Part shown: piece after piece, positions 1 through 9,200 of the stretch
How the letters are laid out: each line of letters begins with the position of its first letter
Numbering within the stretch: the first letter of the stretch is position 1
Assembly (NCBI GenBank): GCA_030740295.1
Contig: JASLXP010001098.1
Coordinates: 1-20,271 of the forward strand
Direction: 5' to 3'
DNA length: 20,271 nucleotides
Source: Planctomycetota bacterium
GTDB taxonomy: Bacteria; Planctomycetota; PUPC01; JACPCR01
The notes under the pieces: generated by a model
Databases searched by the model: none
The model's input: only the letters and a program-made list of their open reading frames with translations
Told to the model about the DNA's origin: nothing
Made by a program: the position numbers and the translations under genes

Positions 1-26
1 CAATCTTACGGATTTGAATGACAATT

Positions 27-235
27 TTCAGGGGCAAAGCCCCGGGCTGTTTGCCTAGCCCAGCCCAACGGGCTGGGTTTTCGGGCAGATCATTCTTAGG
101 GGCAACGCCTCGGTCATTTGCCCCAATGAATGGCCTCCTTACAAATGGCCGGGGCGTTGCCCCTGAATGGCAATCCTTCTCTGAACCCAGCCCGTTGGGC
201 TGGGCTAGGCAAACGACCGTGGCTTCGCCCCTGAA
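27..235. repeat. Nested long palindromic element
   Basis: About 210 bases fold back on themselves. The core is a perfect 30-nt inverted repeat: 50-79 pairs with 184-213 without mismatch. Outside it, 27-41 pairs with 221-235 with one mismatch in 15. Inside it, 98-120 pairs with 142-164 over 23 nt; the two differences are T opposite G, so they would be G-U pairs in RNA. The unit GGGGCAAMGCC recurs in both orientations. A plus-strand reading frame of 79 codons crosses it, but its sequence is just the repeat translated. No transposase is present, so it could be a MITE-like or REP-like element, or a strong structure at the 3' end of the minus-strand operon that ends at 293. The pairing is directly visible; the element's identity is inference. 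Confidence 0.85.
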
Positions 236-292
236 CAAGAGGACTCCCACTTCCTAAATCTGAAAAGCCCTTCCGTCTTGACCCGCCAGACC

Positions 293-1186
293 CTATTTCC
301 CGCTTCTTGAGATCAGGAAATTAATCAACACCTGCTCGATGGGCATTGATGTATCAACTTCCACGAGTTGGATGCCGTGGCGGTCACAGCCTTCGCGAAG
401 ACGCTGGGTGAAGTTTTTGAGTTCGTCCAGGTAGATGTCTCTGATTCTGCGGGGCTCGGTTTTGATATCGATGACTTTTTCGAGTCCCTTGAATCGGATG
501 AGACCATCCAGTTCAAAAGCCCTCTCCTGATGATCGAGGACGTGAAAGATCATGACTTCGTGCTTGTCAAAACGGAGATGCTGCAGGCCATCGAAAATCG
601 TATCGAGGTCATCGAGCAGATCGGAAATCAAAAGGACCATCCCCCGCCGGCGCAGCCGGGTGGAGAGGTCGTGGAGGACGCTGCCAACATCTGTCACCTC
701 TGCCGGTTCAGTTTCATCAAGACGGCCGAGCACGGTCTGCAAAAAGGATGGATTGCCGCTCGGTCGGAGGTACTCCTTGACATTGCGGTCGAATGAAACC
801 ATCCCTACCGAATCCCTCTGCTGCAGGATCAAGTAGGTGAGGCAGGCGGACATCAGGCATGCGTAATCGAGCTTCGTCTGGTCACCTGAGCCGAACTTCA
901 TGGACTCGCTGGTATCGAGCAGGATGTGCGCGACGAAGTTGGTCTCTTCTTCGTACTGCTTGATGTAATACTTGTCCGATTTCGCATAGACGCGCCAGTC
1001 CACATGTTTGATTTCATCTCCGGGCACATATTCGCGATGCTGCGCGAACTCGATGCTGAACCCGTGAAAAGGGCTTTTGTGCATCCCTGCGATGAACCCC
1101 TCCACGATGCCGCGGGCGCGAAGATCGAAGTTCTCCAACCGGGAGAGGATTTCAGGCTCGAAATATTTGTAGGTCGTTGTGGCCAC
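293..1186 (-). CDS. DUF58 family protein (vWA-like)
   Basis: A 297-residue protein of the DUF58 family. The family signature REYVPGDEIKHVDW lies at residues 51-64. A von Willebrand A-like metal site, DTSESM (D91, S93, S95), follows after a strand of hydrophobic residues. Family members usually sit next to a MoxR AAA+ ATPase and are thought to act with it in chaperone-like or metal/cofactor insertion roles. No MoxR gene is adjacent here: the gene upstream in transcription is the large GH-like protein, 76 nt away. No signal peptide or membrane segment is visible, so it should be cytoplasmic. The start is a GTG without a recognisable Shine-Dalgarno; an ATG 14 nt upstream is out of frame. The family call is strong; the biological role is unknown. 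Confidence 0.9.
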   Translation of the reverse strand: MATTTYKYFEPEILSRLENFDLRARGIVEGFIAGMHKSPFHGFSIEFAQHREYVPGDEIKHVDWRVYAKSDKYYIKQYEEETNFVAHILLDTSESMKFGSGDQTKLDYACLMSACLTYLILQQRDSVGMVSFDRNVKEYLRPSGNPSFLQTVLGRLDETEPAEVTDVGSVLHDLSTRLRRRGMVLLISDLLDDLDTIFDGLQHLRFDKHEVMIFHVLDHQERAFELDGLIRFKGLEKVIDIKTEPRRIRDIYLDELKNFTQRLREGCDRHGIQLVEVDTSMPIEQVLINFLISRSGK

Positions 1187-1262
1187 GATCAGTAAAGCAT
1201 GGTTCTGATTTGTGTCGGGACACTATCGAGAGTCCTTCTGCAAAATCAAGCCTGTTATTCCC

Positions 1263-4200
1263 TCAGTCCGAAAATACGGGCAGCTCCACCATGCTTGCAT
1301 CATCCACATAAAAGACGGAACGCTTCTGTTTCGGTGCGCCTTCGATTCGGAAATCGACCTGTGCCGCAATGGGTTTGAAATCGATTGCGACCTGCTTCCA
1401 CTGGCTGGCGCTTGAGACCACTGTCGGCTCACCCTCAGCGCCACGAATAATGCGTACCTGCGCTTCTCCTTCAGCTACTTTGATCCAAACCGAGAGGCGA
1501 TGCGGGCGGCCAGCATCTACCGTCATTAAGCGCTTGGAAAGCCCCCCTCTTGGCATGGCCTCAACCCGGGCCGAAGCTTTTCCATGGCGCACATTCACAG
1601 GTTCAGTTTCACGAAAGAGCTTTACTTTATTGGCCGGGCGCCACCCAGGTGGCACGAGCTGGCCGCCATCGAGAGACATGTAGGCAGCGTACGGTTCACG
1701 GTAGTGGCCGCCCTCGATGTCCGTCCAGGTGATAAAGAGCTTGTCCTCGGAGTAAGTGCGGCAGCCGGGCAGCCGGAATACCTTGCCATCCTTCTCGATG
1801 CGGTAGTCCCTGTCCCGTTCGAGTTCTTTACCGAAGTATCGTGTGTCGTTTCTCACGGTGACCTTCTGTGGATCGATCGTTTCGACATCACCCAGATGAG
1901 TGTCCCCTTCTAAACTGCCGTACGTCAATTTGCTGCCGGCCGCCTTCACAGCCAGCAGTTTCTGAAAACCAGAGGATCGTTTTGGGAGGCGTTGGTATCT
2001 GATCCTTCGAGCCTTCGATTCGACCGCGTCGAGATATGCCTCGTCGCTGGACAGGAGGAGCACGCTGTAAACGTCCAACTTCGGCACAACTAATTCCGCC
2101 TGTTTACCGCGTCGGCTCACTGGCAGGCGAAACGGCGGGTGGTCCGGTGAGACAACCAATGCGCGTGTGTTTCCGTTGATACGTGATGCATTCAGTTTCA
2201 CGATGACGCTCCGCCTTTTCGATAATCGCACACCCAGCTTTGGAGGACGCGGCGCGACCGGGTATGCCTCGCATATCCGGATCTTGTAGGCGCCTGTCTG
2301 CTTTCCCTTCAGCGTGGACAGGTCATCGCTACTGAAATTTGTTCCATCCCCGGCAAACGCGCTTTTTGGATCTGTCTCCGTCGTGTCTATGTAGAGCGCG
2401 CCGGCCGAGCTGTAACGATTGAGCTTACCTTCAACCCTCAGCGTGACGCGATTTGTCTCACCAGCTTTTAAATATTCTTCAGGCGCGGGAATATTTATCC
2501 AGGCAACCCCACGGACTTTGGATCCCTCAACGGCCTTGAGCTCTTTTCCGTTTACCGTGACGAGCAATTTCCATTCATCACCGATCCCCCAACACTGGGC
2601 TCGCACGACCGGCCTTGACGGCAGCTTCTTCAGGAAAACATCCGCACGACAGATGGCCTCTGATGACACCAGCGGTGTGTAGCGCTCCGTTGTGCTGTAA
2701 CTGGCATTCACAAGGTGCACCTGCAGGCCGCGGCCGTTTTTATCACGGAGCATGTTGCAGAAAATCGCACCCATCTCGTTGGGCTCGCGCTGGTAGCCGC
2801 AGCGTTCGAGTCGCTCGCGACCGATCTCTTCAAGGATCTTGACCATCTTTGTCTCGTTGTACTCCATCAGGTTCTGAGGCACGAAGGCCACCTTGCCTTT
2901 GCCTACCTCCCGCCAGGTGACTTTCTCCAGGTCAGCGCCGCTGGGGATCAGCTCCAGGCCATAGATGCGACAGAACTCTTCGTTGTCCTGCTTCGCGTGA
3001 ATCCTGATGTTGTCGCCCGTCTTGAGTGAGACACCCGGCACGATCCTCATGCTGCGTTTATCGGTCTGGCGATCGAGTTTGAGCTTCCGGATGAGATCCT
3101 GATTCCGAAAAACGGTGAGCGAGCATTCGCCGTCCGCTTCATCCAGAAAATCAAAACGCAGGTCGTACTTCCCCGGCTCGCCCTTGAAGACGACCGATGC
3201 GGTTCCCTCTAGTGTCTTCTCTGTAAACTGCCGGCGTGCGGGCAGCCAGATGCGGCCGCTCTGCTCGGTTTCAAAACCTCGCATCTGAAATTCGATGGAC
3301 GCGGCGTAACGGATGCGCGCGCCAAGATCTCCGAGTAGTTCACGGGCAGCTTTGCTGCTCTGTCGCAGTCCGAATTCATCGCGTTCACCAAGGGCCTGCG
3401 AAACGAGACAGCGACCACCCTTGCGCACCCAGTCAAGGACAACATTTATTCTCTCTTCGTTGAGACAGCGCGCATCAGGAAGGATGAGGATGTCCATGTC
3501 CATCTTTCGCCAGATCTCGCTGGTCAGGTCTCGCTCGACGATGACTTCGTATGGGTAGCCCAGGGTCCAGAGCCTCCGCCCGAGCGGCTCGTTATCCGCG
3601 GTACCCCGGGCCTCGGATGAAATGGGCCAGAGGACGGCGAGTTTCGCGCCGGGGGTGGCGTTGTGATAGAGCTCGTCTTCGAGTTGCTCGTTGAATGTGT
3701 TGTAGAGAATGTATTCCTGGCCATACCTCATGTGCGCATACATGAGCGGCCCCATCTGCACCATGTGATTGGCGGACATGGCCATACACTCCGCCATGCT
3801 GAGCCTGGCGAATTCGCGGGAGAGCTGCCAGTTGAGCACTTTGAATTCGCCCTTCGGATCGAGGCGCTCTCGGCGAAAGCGTTCGTGATTGAGGCATGCC
3901 TGCGCCTTGCCGTCCGTCGCCGCAAGGCCGCGCTTGATAGACCAGATGTTGTCTCCCTGAGGCTGAGCCCGATAGGTGTTCTCGTAGAACATGATGTCCG
4001 GGTAGTTGACCTCGGCTGCGTAGTAAGCTTGCGGGACGTGGAAGCCGAGCATAGTCAGGCGCGGCCGCTCAAAGGTCCAGCCGTGTCTGCGGAAGGCGTT
4101 GTGGTAATTAATGAACGCTCGGTACTGCATGTCCTTCCAGGCCATCCGGACGGCTGGATTCTGTGACGTTCTGGGATCAATGATTTCACCGAATCGTTTT

Positions 4201-4958
4201 TTGCTGATCTGTTTCCAACGCTCCATCGCCAATGGGCCCCAATCCTCACGGAGCCCTGCGTTGTCAAAATAGAATCCATCGACGATGCCGGGGAATCGGA
4301 GCGGTTTCATGTATGGCAAGAGGTACTTATTCGTGACTCCGCCGCGGCCTTTGACCATGTAATCGAGAACCTGGCTGTGATGGGCGACCCATCGTTCGGC
4401 AAAGTAGCTCGTCCGATGGCGACGTGAGGGCCAGGGGTAAGCAATGGTTGGCCGACCGTCCCTATCGTAGTTGATGCATTCCTTCGCATAGGGCTGCCGG
4501 TGAAAGTTGTCGTTGCGGTAACGCTCAAATGCGAGGTCATCGCGCCATCCGACACGCTCGAATTCGTCGTCCCAGTAAATTGAATTCGGACAGGTGTAAA
4601 AGAAGAGGTGTCCCCCGAGTGGGCGGATGTAGTGTTTGAGGATTTCTTCAGCCGGAGTGCGCGCATCCTCCCACGCCGTATGCCCGGTAAAGAGGAGATT
4701 GAATTTGCAGGCCAACGGATCTGAATCAATCCAGGGCCGCAGTTTGTGCGCATCGAAGGGGGCAACGCAGGCCCTCATCGCACCCCGTTGCGCCCAGCGC
4801 GGGAGATGTTCGTGGACGACCCAATCGGCGAAGACGATGTGCGGTACAAAGAAGAGCGCAAGAAGTACGGCTGTGGGGGTGATTGGACGTTTGGGGGTGT
4901 AGTGCTGCTGCAGGGACATCGGTGTCTTTAGGCTCTTACCTATTTCTAGCTGTGCCAT
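1263..4958 (-). CDS. Secreted GH42-like multidomain glycoside hydrolase-like protein
   Basis: A 1231-residue protein that I place only loosely in the glycoside hydrolase clan A/GH42 neighbourhood. Residues about 24-44 form a hydrophobic signal peptide ending in VFA, so it is probably exported. An initiation at Met14 would give a more normal signal peptide length. Residues about 50-430 look like a TIM barrel, with strand-end motifs GFYFDNAG (228-235) and MFYENTYR (323-330). Residues about 438-520 resemble the beta-galactosidase trimerisation domain (LAVLWPISS, then LILPDARCL and a VRKGGRCLVS strand). Residues about 565-672 and 1085-1225 look like beta-sandwich carbohydrate-binding modules; the last ends with FYVDDASM, typical of CBM4/9-like folds. 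The catalytic acids cannot be assigned with confidence and the substrate is unknown. It lies between the ATP-grasp gene (86 nt upstream) and the DUF58 gene (76 nt downstream), probably on the same transcript. Confidence 0.65.
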   Translation of the reverse strand: MAQLEIGKSLKTPMSLQQHYTPKRPITPTAVLLALFFVPHIVFADWVVHEHLPRWAQRGAMRACVAPFDAHKLRPWIDSDPLACKFNLLFTGHTAWEDARTPAEEILKHYIRPLGGHLFFYTCPNSIYWDDEFERVGWRDDLAFERYRNDNFHRQPYAKECINYDRDGRPTIAYPWPSRRHRTSYFAERWVAHHSQVLDYMVKGRGGVTNKYLLPYMKPLRFPGIVDGFYFDNAGLREDWGPLAMERWKQISKKRFGEIIDPRTSQNPAVRMAWKDMQYRAFINYHNAFRRHGWTFERPRLTMLGFHVPQAYYAAEVNYPDIMFYENTYRAQPQGDNIWSIKRGLAATDGKAQACLNHERFRRERLDPKGEFKVLNWQLSREFARLSMAECMAMSANHMVQMGPLMYAHMRYGQEYILYNTFNEQLEDELYHNATPGAKLAVLWPISSEARGTADNEPLGRRLWTLGYPYEVIVERDLTSEIWRKMDMDILILPDARCLNEERINVVLDWVRKGGRCLVSQALGERDEFGLRQSSKAARELLGDLGARIRYAASIEFQMRGFETEQSGRIWLPARRQFTEKTLEGTASVVFKGEPGKYDLRFDFLDEADGECSLTVFRNQDLIRKLKLDRQTDKRSMRIVPGVSLKTGDNIRIHAKQDNEEFCRIYGLELIPSGADLEKVTWREVGKGKVAFVPQNLMEYNETKMVKILEEIGRERLERCGYQREPNEMGAIFCNMLRDKNGRGLQVHLVNASYSTTERYTPLVSSEAICRADVFLKKLPSRPVVRAQCWGIGDEWKLLVTVNGKELKAVEGSKVRGVAWINIPAPEEYLKAGETNRVTLRVEGKLNRYSSAGALYIDTTETDPKSAFAGDGTNFSSDDLSTLKGKQTGAYKIRICEAYPVAPRPPKLGVRLSKRRSVIVKLNASRINGNTRALVVSPDHPPFRLPVSRRGKQAELVVPKLDVYSVLLLSSDEAYLDAVESKARRIRYQRLPKRSSGFQKLLAVKAAGSKLTYGSLEGDTHLGDVETIDPQKVTVRNDTRYFGKELERDRDYRIEKDGKVFRLPGCRTYSEDKLFITWTDIEGGHYREPYAAYMSLDGGQLVPPGWRPANKVKLFRETEPVNVRHGKASARVEAMPRGGLSKRLMTVDAGRPHRLSVWIKVAEGEAQVRIIRGAEGEPTVVSSASQWKQVAIDFKPIAAQVDFRIEGAPKQKRSVFYVDDASMVELPVFSD

Positions 4959-5044
4959 CTTCTGTCTGAAAAGATGAGATTAAGGGCAGGTTAAGAGGAA
5001 GTGAGAATGAGGTCGCGGATGGGGCTCTCCACGCTTCTTCCACT

Positions 5045-6004
5045 CTACCTCAGCGTCTCATCCTGATGCCGTTTGAGGCTCGGCGGTCCGGGTCTTTCGT
5101 GCTGCGGCGTCTTTGCTTCCTGGATGAGCAGGTCGGCGATGCGCTCGGTGATGTTGTGTCCGTGCTTCAACTCGACGTCGAGGTAGATGGGTGATGAATT
5201 CGCCTCGATAAAATAGTAGGTGTCGTTGTCGCAATACTTGAGGTCGATACCGGCGAAACGCAGTCCAAGCAACGACTGCGCTTTGGCGCACATGGCCACG
5301 ATATCGTCTGGCAGTTCAAGTTCGCGGTAGGTGCCCGCGCCGGAGGAGTAATTCGGGTCATCACGAAAATCAAGGGTGGTCGAATCGACGATCATGCTCG
5401 ATACTGCTTCGCCGTTGACCATCATGACACGCACGTCTTCTCCTTCGATGCACTCCTGAAAAATCACGGGCGATTTTCTGATGAGCTCCAACTCTTCGAG
5501 TTTGTCCTTATCGAGGCGCCGGCACAGGGCCCCGCCCATGGAAGGTTTGAACACCACGTCGCCGACCTCTTCGAGAAAACGTTTCACTCTCTCCGGATTA
5601 TTCGTGACCAGCGTCCTGGGAAGCGGAATCCCATGGTGTCTGAGCCCGGAAAGCTGAAACGGCTTGTATTGATTGACGCTGCCGGCGAACGGCGGATTCA
5701 CCAAGCAGGCCCCGCGCTCCTCGAGGGCGAGCAGAAAGCTGATGACGAGCCCCTGCTGCTCGCGCATGTGCATGTATTCGGTAAACCAGTCTCGATAAAG
5801 GACCGGCTCTTCTCCTTCCTGCATCCGGACGATGGGCGCCATGGGCGACGTGATATGCCGCAGGTAAAAGGCGGGAATTTCGTCGAGGCACTGATCGCCA
5901 TAGAAGATTCCGTCCTGATCGATGGAATGGTCATGACCCTGGCCGATAGCGTCCGCTTCAACCAGAAATGCGGAGTGGCCTTTTGCTTCCAGCACGGATG
6001 CCAT
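5045..6004 (-). CDS. ATP-grasp ligase, RimK/MvdD-like; N-terminus disrupted
   Basis: A 319-residue ATP-grasp enzyme as read from the first ATG. These enzymes join a carboxylate to an amine or thiol through an acyl phosphate. Visible motifs are VFKPSMGG with the ATP-binding lysine K153, the hinge FQECIEGEDVRV (182-193), and the Mg-binding FIEANSSP (265-272, E267 and N269). The overall pattern resembles the RimK-type ligases and the graspetide ligases MvdC/MvdD. No precursor peptide gene is evident beside it. The open frame continues upstream of this ATG for 12 codons (6040-6005), reading IFGSKDDPQCQQ, which looks like the family's first beta-strand and loop but has no ordinary start codon and follows a TGA at 6043-6041. 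An ATG at 6051-6049 reads MLI in another frame, so a small indel could have split the true N-terminus. No Shine-Dalgarno is seen before 6004. Activity is therefore uncertain. Confidence 0.8.
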   Translation of the reverse strand: MASVLEAKGHSAFLVEADAIGQGHDHSIDQDGIFYGDQCLDEIPAFYLRHITSPMAPIVRMQEGEEPVLYRDWFTEYMHMREQQGLVISFLLALEERGACLVNPPFAGSVNQYKPFQLSGLRHHGIPLPRTLVTNNPERVKRFLEEVGDVVFKPSMGGALCRRLDKDKLEELELIRKSPVIFQECIEGEDVRVMMVNGEAVSSMIVDSTTLDFRDDPNYSSGAGTYRELELPDDIVAMCAKAQSLLGLRFAGIDLKYCDNDTYYFIEANSSPIYLDVELKHGHNITERIADLLIQEAKTPQHERPGPPSLKRHQDETLR

Positions 6005-6040
6005 CTGCTGGCATTGGGGATCATCTTTCGATCCGAAGAT

Positions 6041-6208
6041 TCAATGAGCATGAAGAAAAATGATTTCAGATGTCAGGAGCTGATGGCTCGTTCTGGGCTT
6101 TGGGGACATGACGATTTCTCCATCCACTAATTCCAGGTGTTCATCGGTTTCAGGCAATGAGAGAAACTCATCCACCGTCAGCTTTGTTGTTGAGTGCAGG
6201 ATTGGTAT
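6041..6208 (-). pseudogene. Uma2 (DUF820) family remnant
   Basis: A 55-codon minus-strand frame too degenerate to be called by an ATG search. Its sequence KLTVDEFLSLPETDEHLEL followed by VDGEIVMSPKPRTSHQ is a close match to the N-terminal block of Uma2/DUF820 proteins, a restriction-endonuclease-like (PD-(D/E)XK) fold family usually about 190 residues long. It ends at TGA (6043-6041) after only the first quarter. A strong Shine-Dalgarno AGGAGG (complement of 6214-6219) sits 5 nt before an ATA codon at 6208-6206, exactly where ATG would be expected, so the start has probably mutated as well. It lies 27 nt after the kinase stop. The catalytic acids of the family lie beyond the break, so it cannot be active. 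Translation and motif match are directly seen; the decay history is inferred. Confidence 0.75.
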
Positions 6209-6235
6209 TTTCTCCTCCTGGTCGCCACGAGGTAA

Positions 6236-9200
6236 TTAGTCCGCATTGCCATCCGATTTCGGAAGAGTTGGATTCTCATCCGACGCGGCTTTTGCCGCGA
6301 GGTTGTCTCGAACAATTGAAGAATACCATTCGAGTTTTTTGGTCTGGAGCGAGTCCAGTTCGGTAAAGGCTGCTTTTACTAACTCGTCTGTTGCGCCGGT
6401 AGATTTCAGGCGAAGCGCGCCGAGGAGCTTTTGAAGGTTTGCATCGGCCAGGCCGGTAAACGCGTCATCGATCGCCTCTCCGGCCATGTATCCGGGCAAA
6501 CGCAGATAGGGGCCATCCTCGCCACCTTCTTTCGCCAGTTCCCCCCACAGTTCTTTCGCTCTTTCTGCATCACCGTTATCGGTGGAGATGACCGCCTGAC
6601 GCAGAAGCGCATCGTCTCTGAGAGAATGCAATTGTGGCAGCTTTTCCATCAAGTCCTGGAGGAGTTTTTCTGCCTCTTCCTTCTGACGTGAGAGAAGGAG
6701 TACGTCGGCCAGTTCGAGCATAATCCCATTCAGGCTCTGAGAATCCGCTTCCGGATTTTCCAGCGCCGAACGGTAATCTGCTACAAGTACTGCGAGGAGT
6801 TTGGCGTGCTCTTGCCTCCTGGTCTTATCAGAGACTGGAGGATCCTGTTCTGATCCGTCATCTTTTCGGCCGGACATCTTTACCACGTAATTTACCAGTC
6901 GCTGGCGCAACTCACCCTCAGCAGGATAGGGCCATTGCTGCCGTGAAAAAGAGAGCAATTTGGTCAGTTGCGTCAGCGCGGGAAGGGGTGAATCTTCCTT
7001 TGCCGTGGGGGCTTCGCTGGCCGCCTTGATGGCGGAAATGAATGCGGGCTTCAAATCGTCAGTCGGATAGGCTCGATGTGCGGCGATGACCTGCTGAAAT
7101 TCTTTGCGCTTGATGGCTGCGTCCGCGAATTCAAGCAGGAATTTCGAAAGGTCTTCTTCGACGTCCTTGAATTCCCCTGCATCGAGTTTGTCTCGACCGA
7201 ATTTGAGCAGCTCGACACAGTTGGCGTATGCCTCGTTTGCCTGGCAGACCTTGAGCAGCTTCACGAGGCTGCCGGCGAAATGTTTGACGGGATACGCGTT
7301 GTAGGCGGAGATGAATGAAACCACTTTCTGCTTCTCGGCGAGAGATTCTGCCAGTTGGAGGGTGCGGGCATTCAGTCCTTCTGTTGGGGGCAGGGAGCGT
7401 TCACGGACGACTTTGAGAAGTTCGATGGCCTGCTCGAATTCCTCTTTTTCGATAGAGCGCGCAAGGGCGGTTTCAACGGGGGTGACCAAAGCAGCAGAGG
7501 TGCGTGTGAAGGCATTGAGAATTTCGATGAGATCCGGGTAGTCCCCTGTTCGGGCGTATGCGTTCATCAGTTCCACGCCCATGGATTCGATCGTGGCCAG
7601 GGTCTGTTCGTCCGGCTGCTCTTTAGTGAAGGCGTCCTTGGCCTGCATGAACAGGCCCTTGGCTTCGTCACGCTCGCCCTGCTTGAGCAGGCCGTCAACC
7701 GCCGTTCTGTAGCTCTTGGTCAACAGAGGCGTCTGGTAGCTCTCATATACTTTTGTAACGCTCGCGAACTGTTTCAGGCTGCAGAAACGCATAGCCAATC
7801 TGGAGGCGAGCCCGTCCAGTTTTTCCGATTTGGTGAGCCTGTCAGACGAAAATTTCAAGAGGCTCAGCGCATCATCAAGCTTCTCTGCTCTGATGGCGTG
7901 GGTAAGGCTGCTCTCGATCGCTACTGCCATCTGAGGTGCCGGGAATGCCTCGTACGCCTCGAGCACTTTGGAGTATTTGGGAATTGTCCCGGAGCCGAGC
8001 TTGACGGCAAGGCGAATCGCTTTCGCGAGGAACTCACTGTGCACGTTCTGGCCAATGGACTTGGAGAGATCGAACAAACGATATTCGGGAAGGTTGCCCT
8101 CGAGGATGAAATCAGAGCCTTCAAACCGCGCCTTCTGAATCAGCAGGAGTGCTTCATCAAGCCTCGGAGTAACCAGGCAGCGTTGGAGCACGTCCCGGAA
8201 ATGCCACACGCTGGCCGGATCGATCAGCACTCCCTTTTCGGTGAGCCCTGAAATGATGGTGGCCGCCCTGTTAAGCCGGCCTGTTCGAACGAAACAGAAG
8301 AAACGCCTGAGCGCGTTTTCCCGGTAGAGTTCTGCAAATTCGGCCAACGCTTCCTCATCAGCTTCCTCTGCCAGAGATTCGGGAAAGTTGTTGTAGAGTT
8401 TCAGAGCGGGCCTGTATTGGTTCTCCAATTCATAGCACAGCCCGAGGAGCAGCTTTGCCTTGAGGCGTACGATCTCATCTTTATGCTCGTTCATGAAATC
8501 GGTCAGGACTGGTTTTGCATAATCGTACGCCCTGTAAAGGATCGATTGCTGGTGGGGATAGAGGATGCCTTTTTCGGGTGCGCTCTCTTTGGTCAGTAAG
8601 ACATTGTCGAATCGCGCATGGCCATCCCAGACGGCAAAGCCCATAAGAAACTTACCCGTCTTCGATGCACCCAGGCTGCGAATCAGCTCCAGCCCCTTGT
8701 AACGCAAGAGGCCCGCGGGGGTGGCTGTGCCGGGCTCTCTGAATTCGAAACGTATCTGATCGCTGCGGCGTTCGAGGCTGCAATGCCATGGCTTGCCCGG
8801 CGTAAATCCCTCGACATCCACCTCGGCCAGCTTAGCGCCACTTCGCTGGAGCTTGAGCTGAGGATGCGGGTCGCCGCTCTGAATGATCAACCTGAAGGCC
8901 TGGCCCTGATCCTCACCGATCAGACAGTCCACTCGGAAATCTTCAGCTTCAGAAGGCAGAAGCAGATTGAAATCGAATTTCACATTTCCTTTGAGCTCGA
9001 TTTTTGGCTCGAGAAGGATGACTGATTCGCCTTTCGCATGAACAGCCAGCTCTCCATCTGCAATTCTCCATTCGTGATCTTCGGATTGCGGTTTCCAGAC
9101 CTTCGAAAGTCTTTTGCTCGAAAAATCATCGGCGACCGCCTGGACCTTCTGCGGAATTCGTTCTTGGATATCCTCCTGGTCCTTCTTATCGATTTCTTTC

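Noticed and set aside
18..257. 79-codon plus-strand frame at the left end
   Set aside because: It is the translation of the palindromic element, with no ribosome-binding site or independent protein signal.
5045..6004. Graspetide (microviridin-like) biosynthesis cluster
   Set aside because: The ligase resembles that family, but no precursor peptide or transporter is seen nearby.
6038..6043. UGA recoding giving a Uma2/ATP-grasp fusion protein
   Set aside because: Other genes here, such as cmk, plsC and the 904-residue protein, end normally at TGA, so the code is standard; no selenocysteine-type context is evident.
7355..8251. 298-codon plus-strand frame opposite the kinase
   Set aside because: It is antisense to a well-supported kinase region and lacks protein-like motifs.
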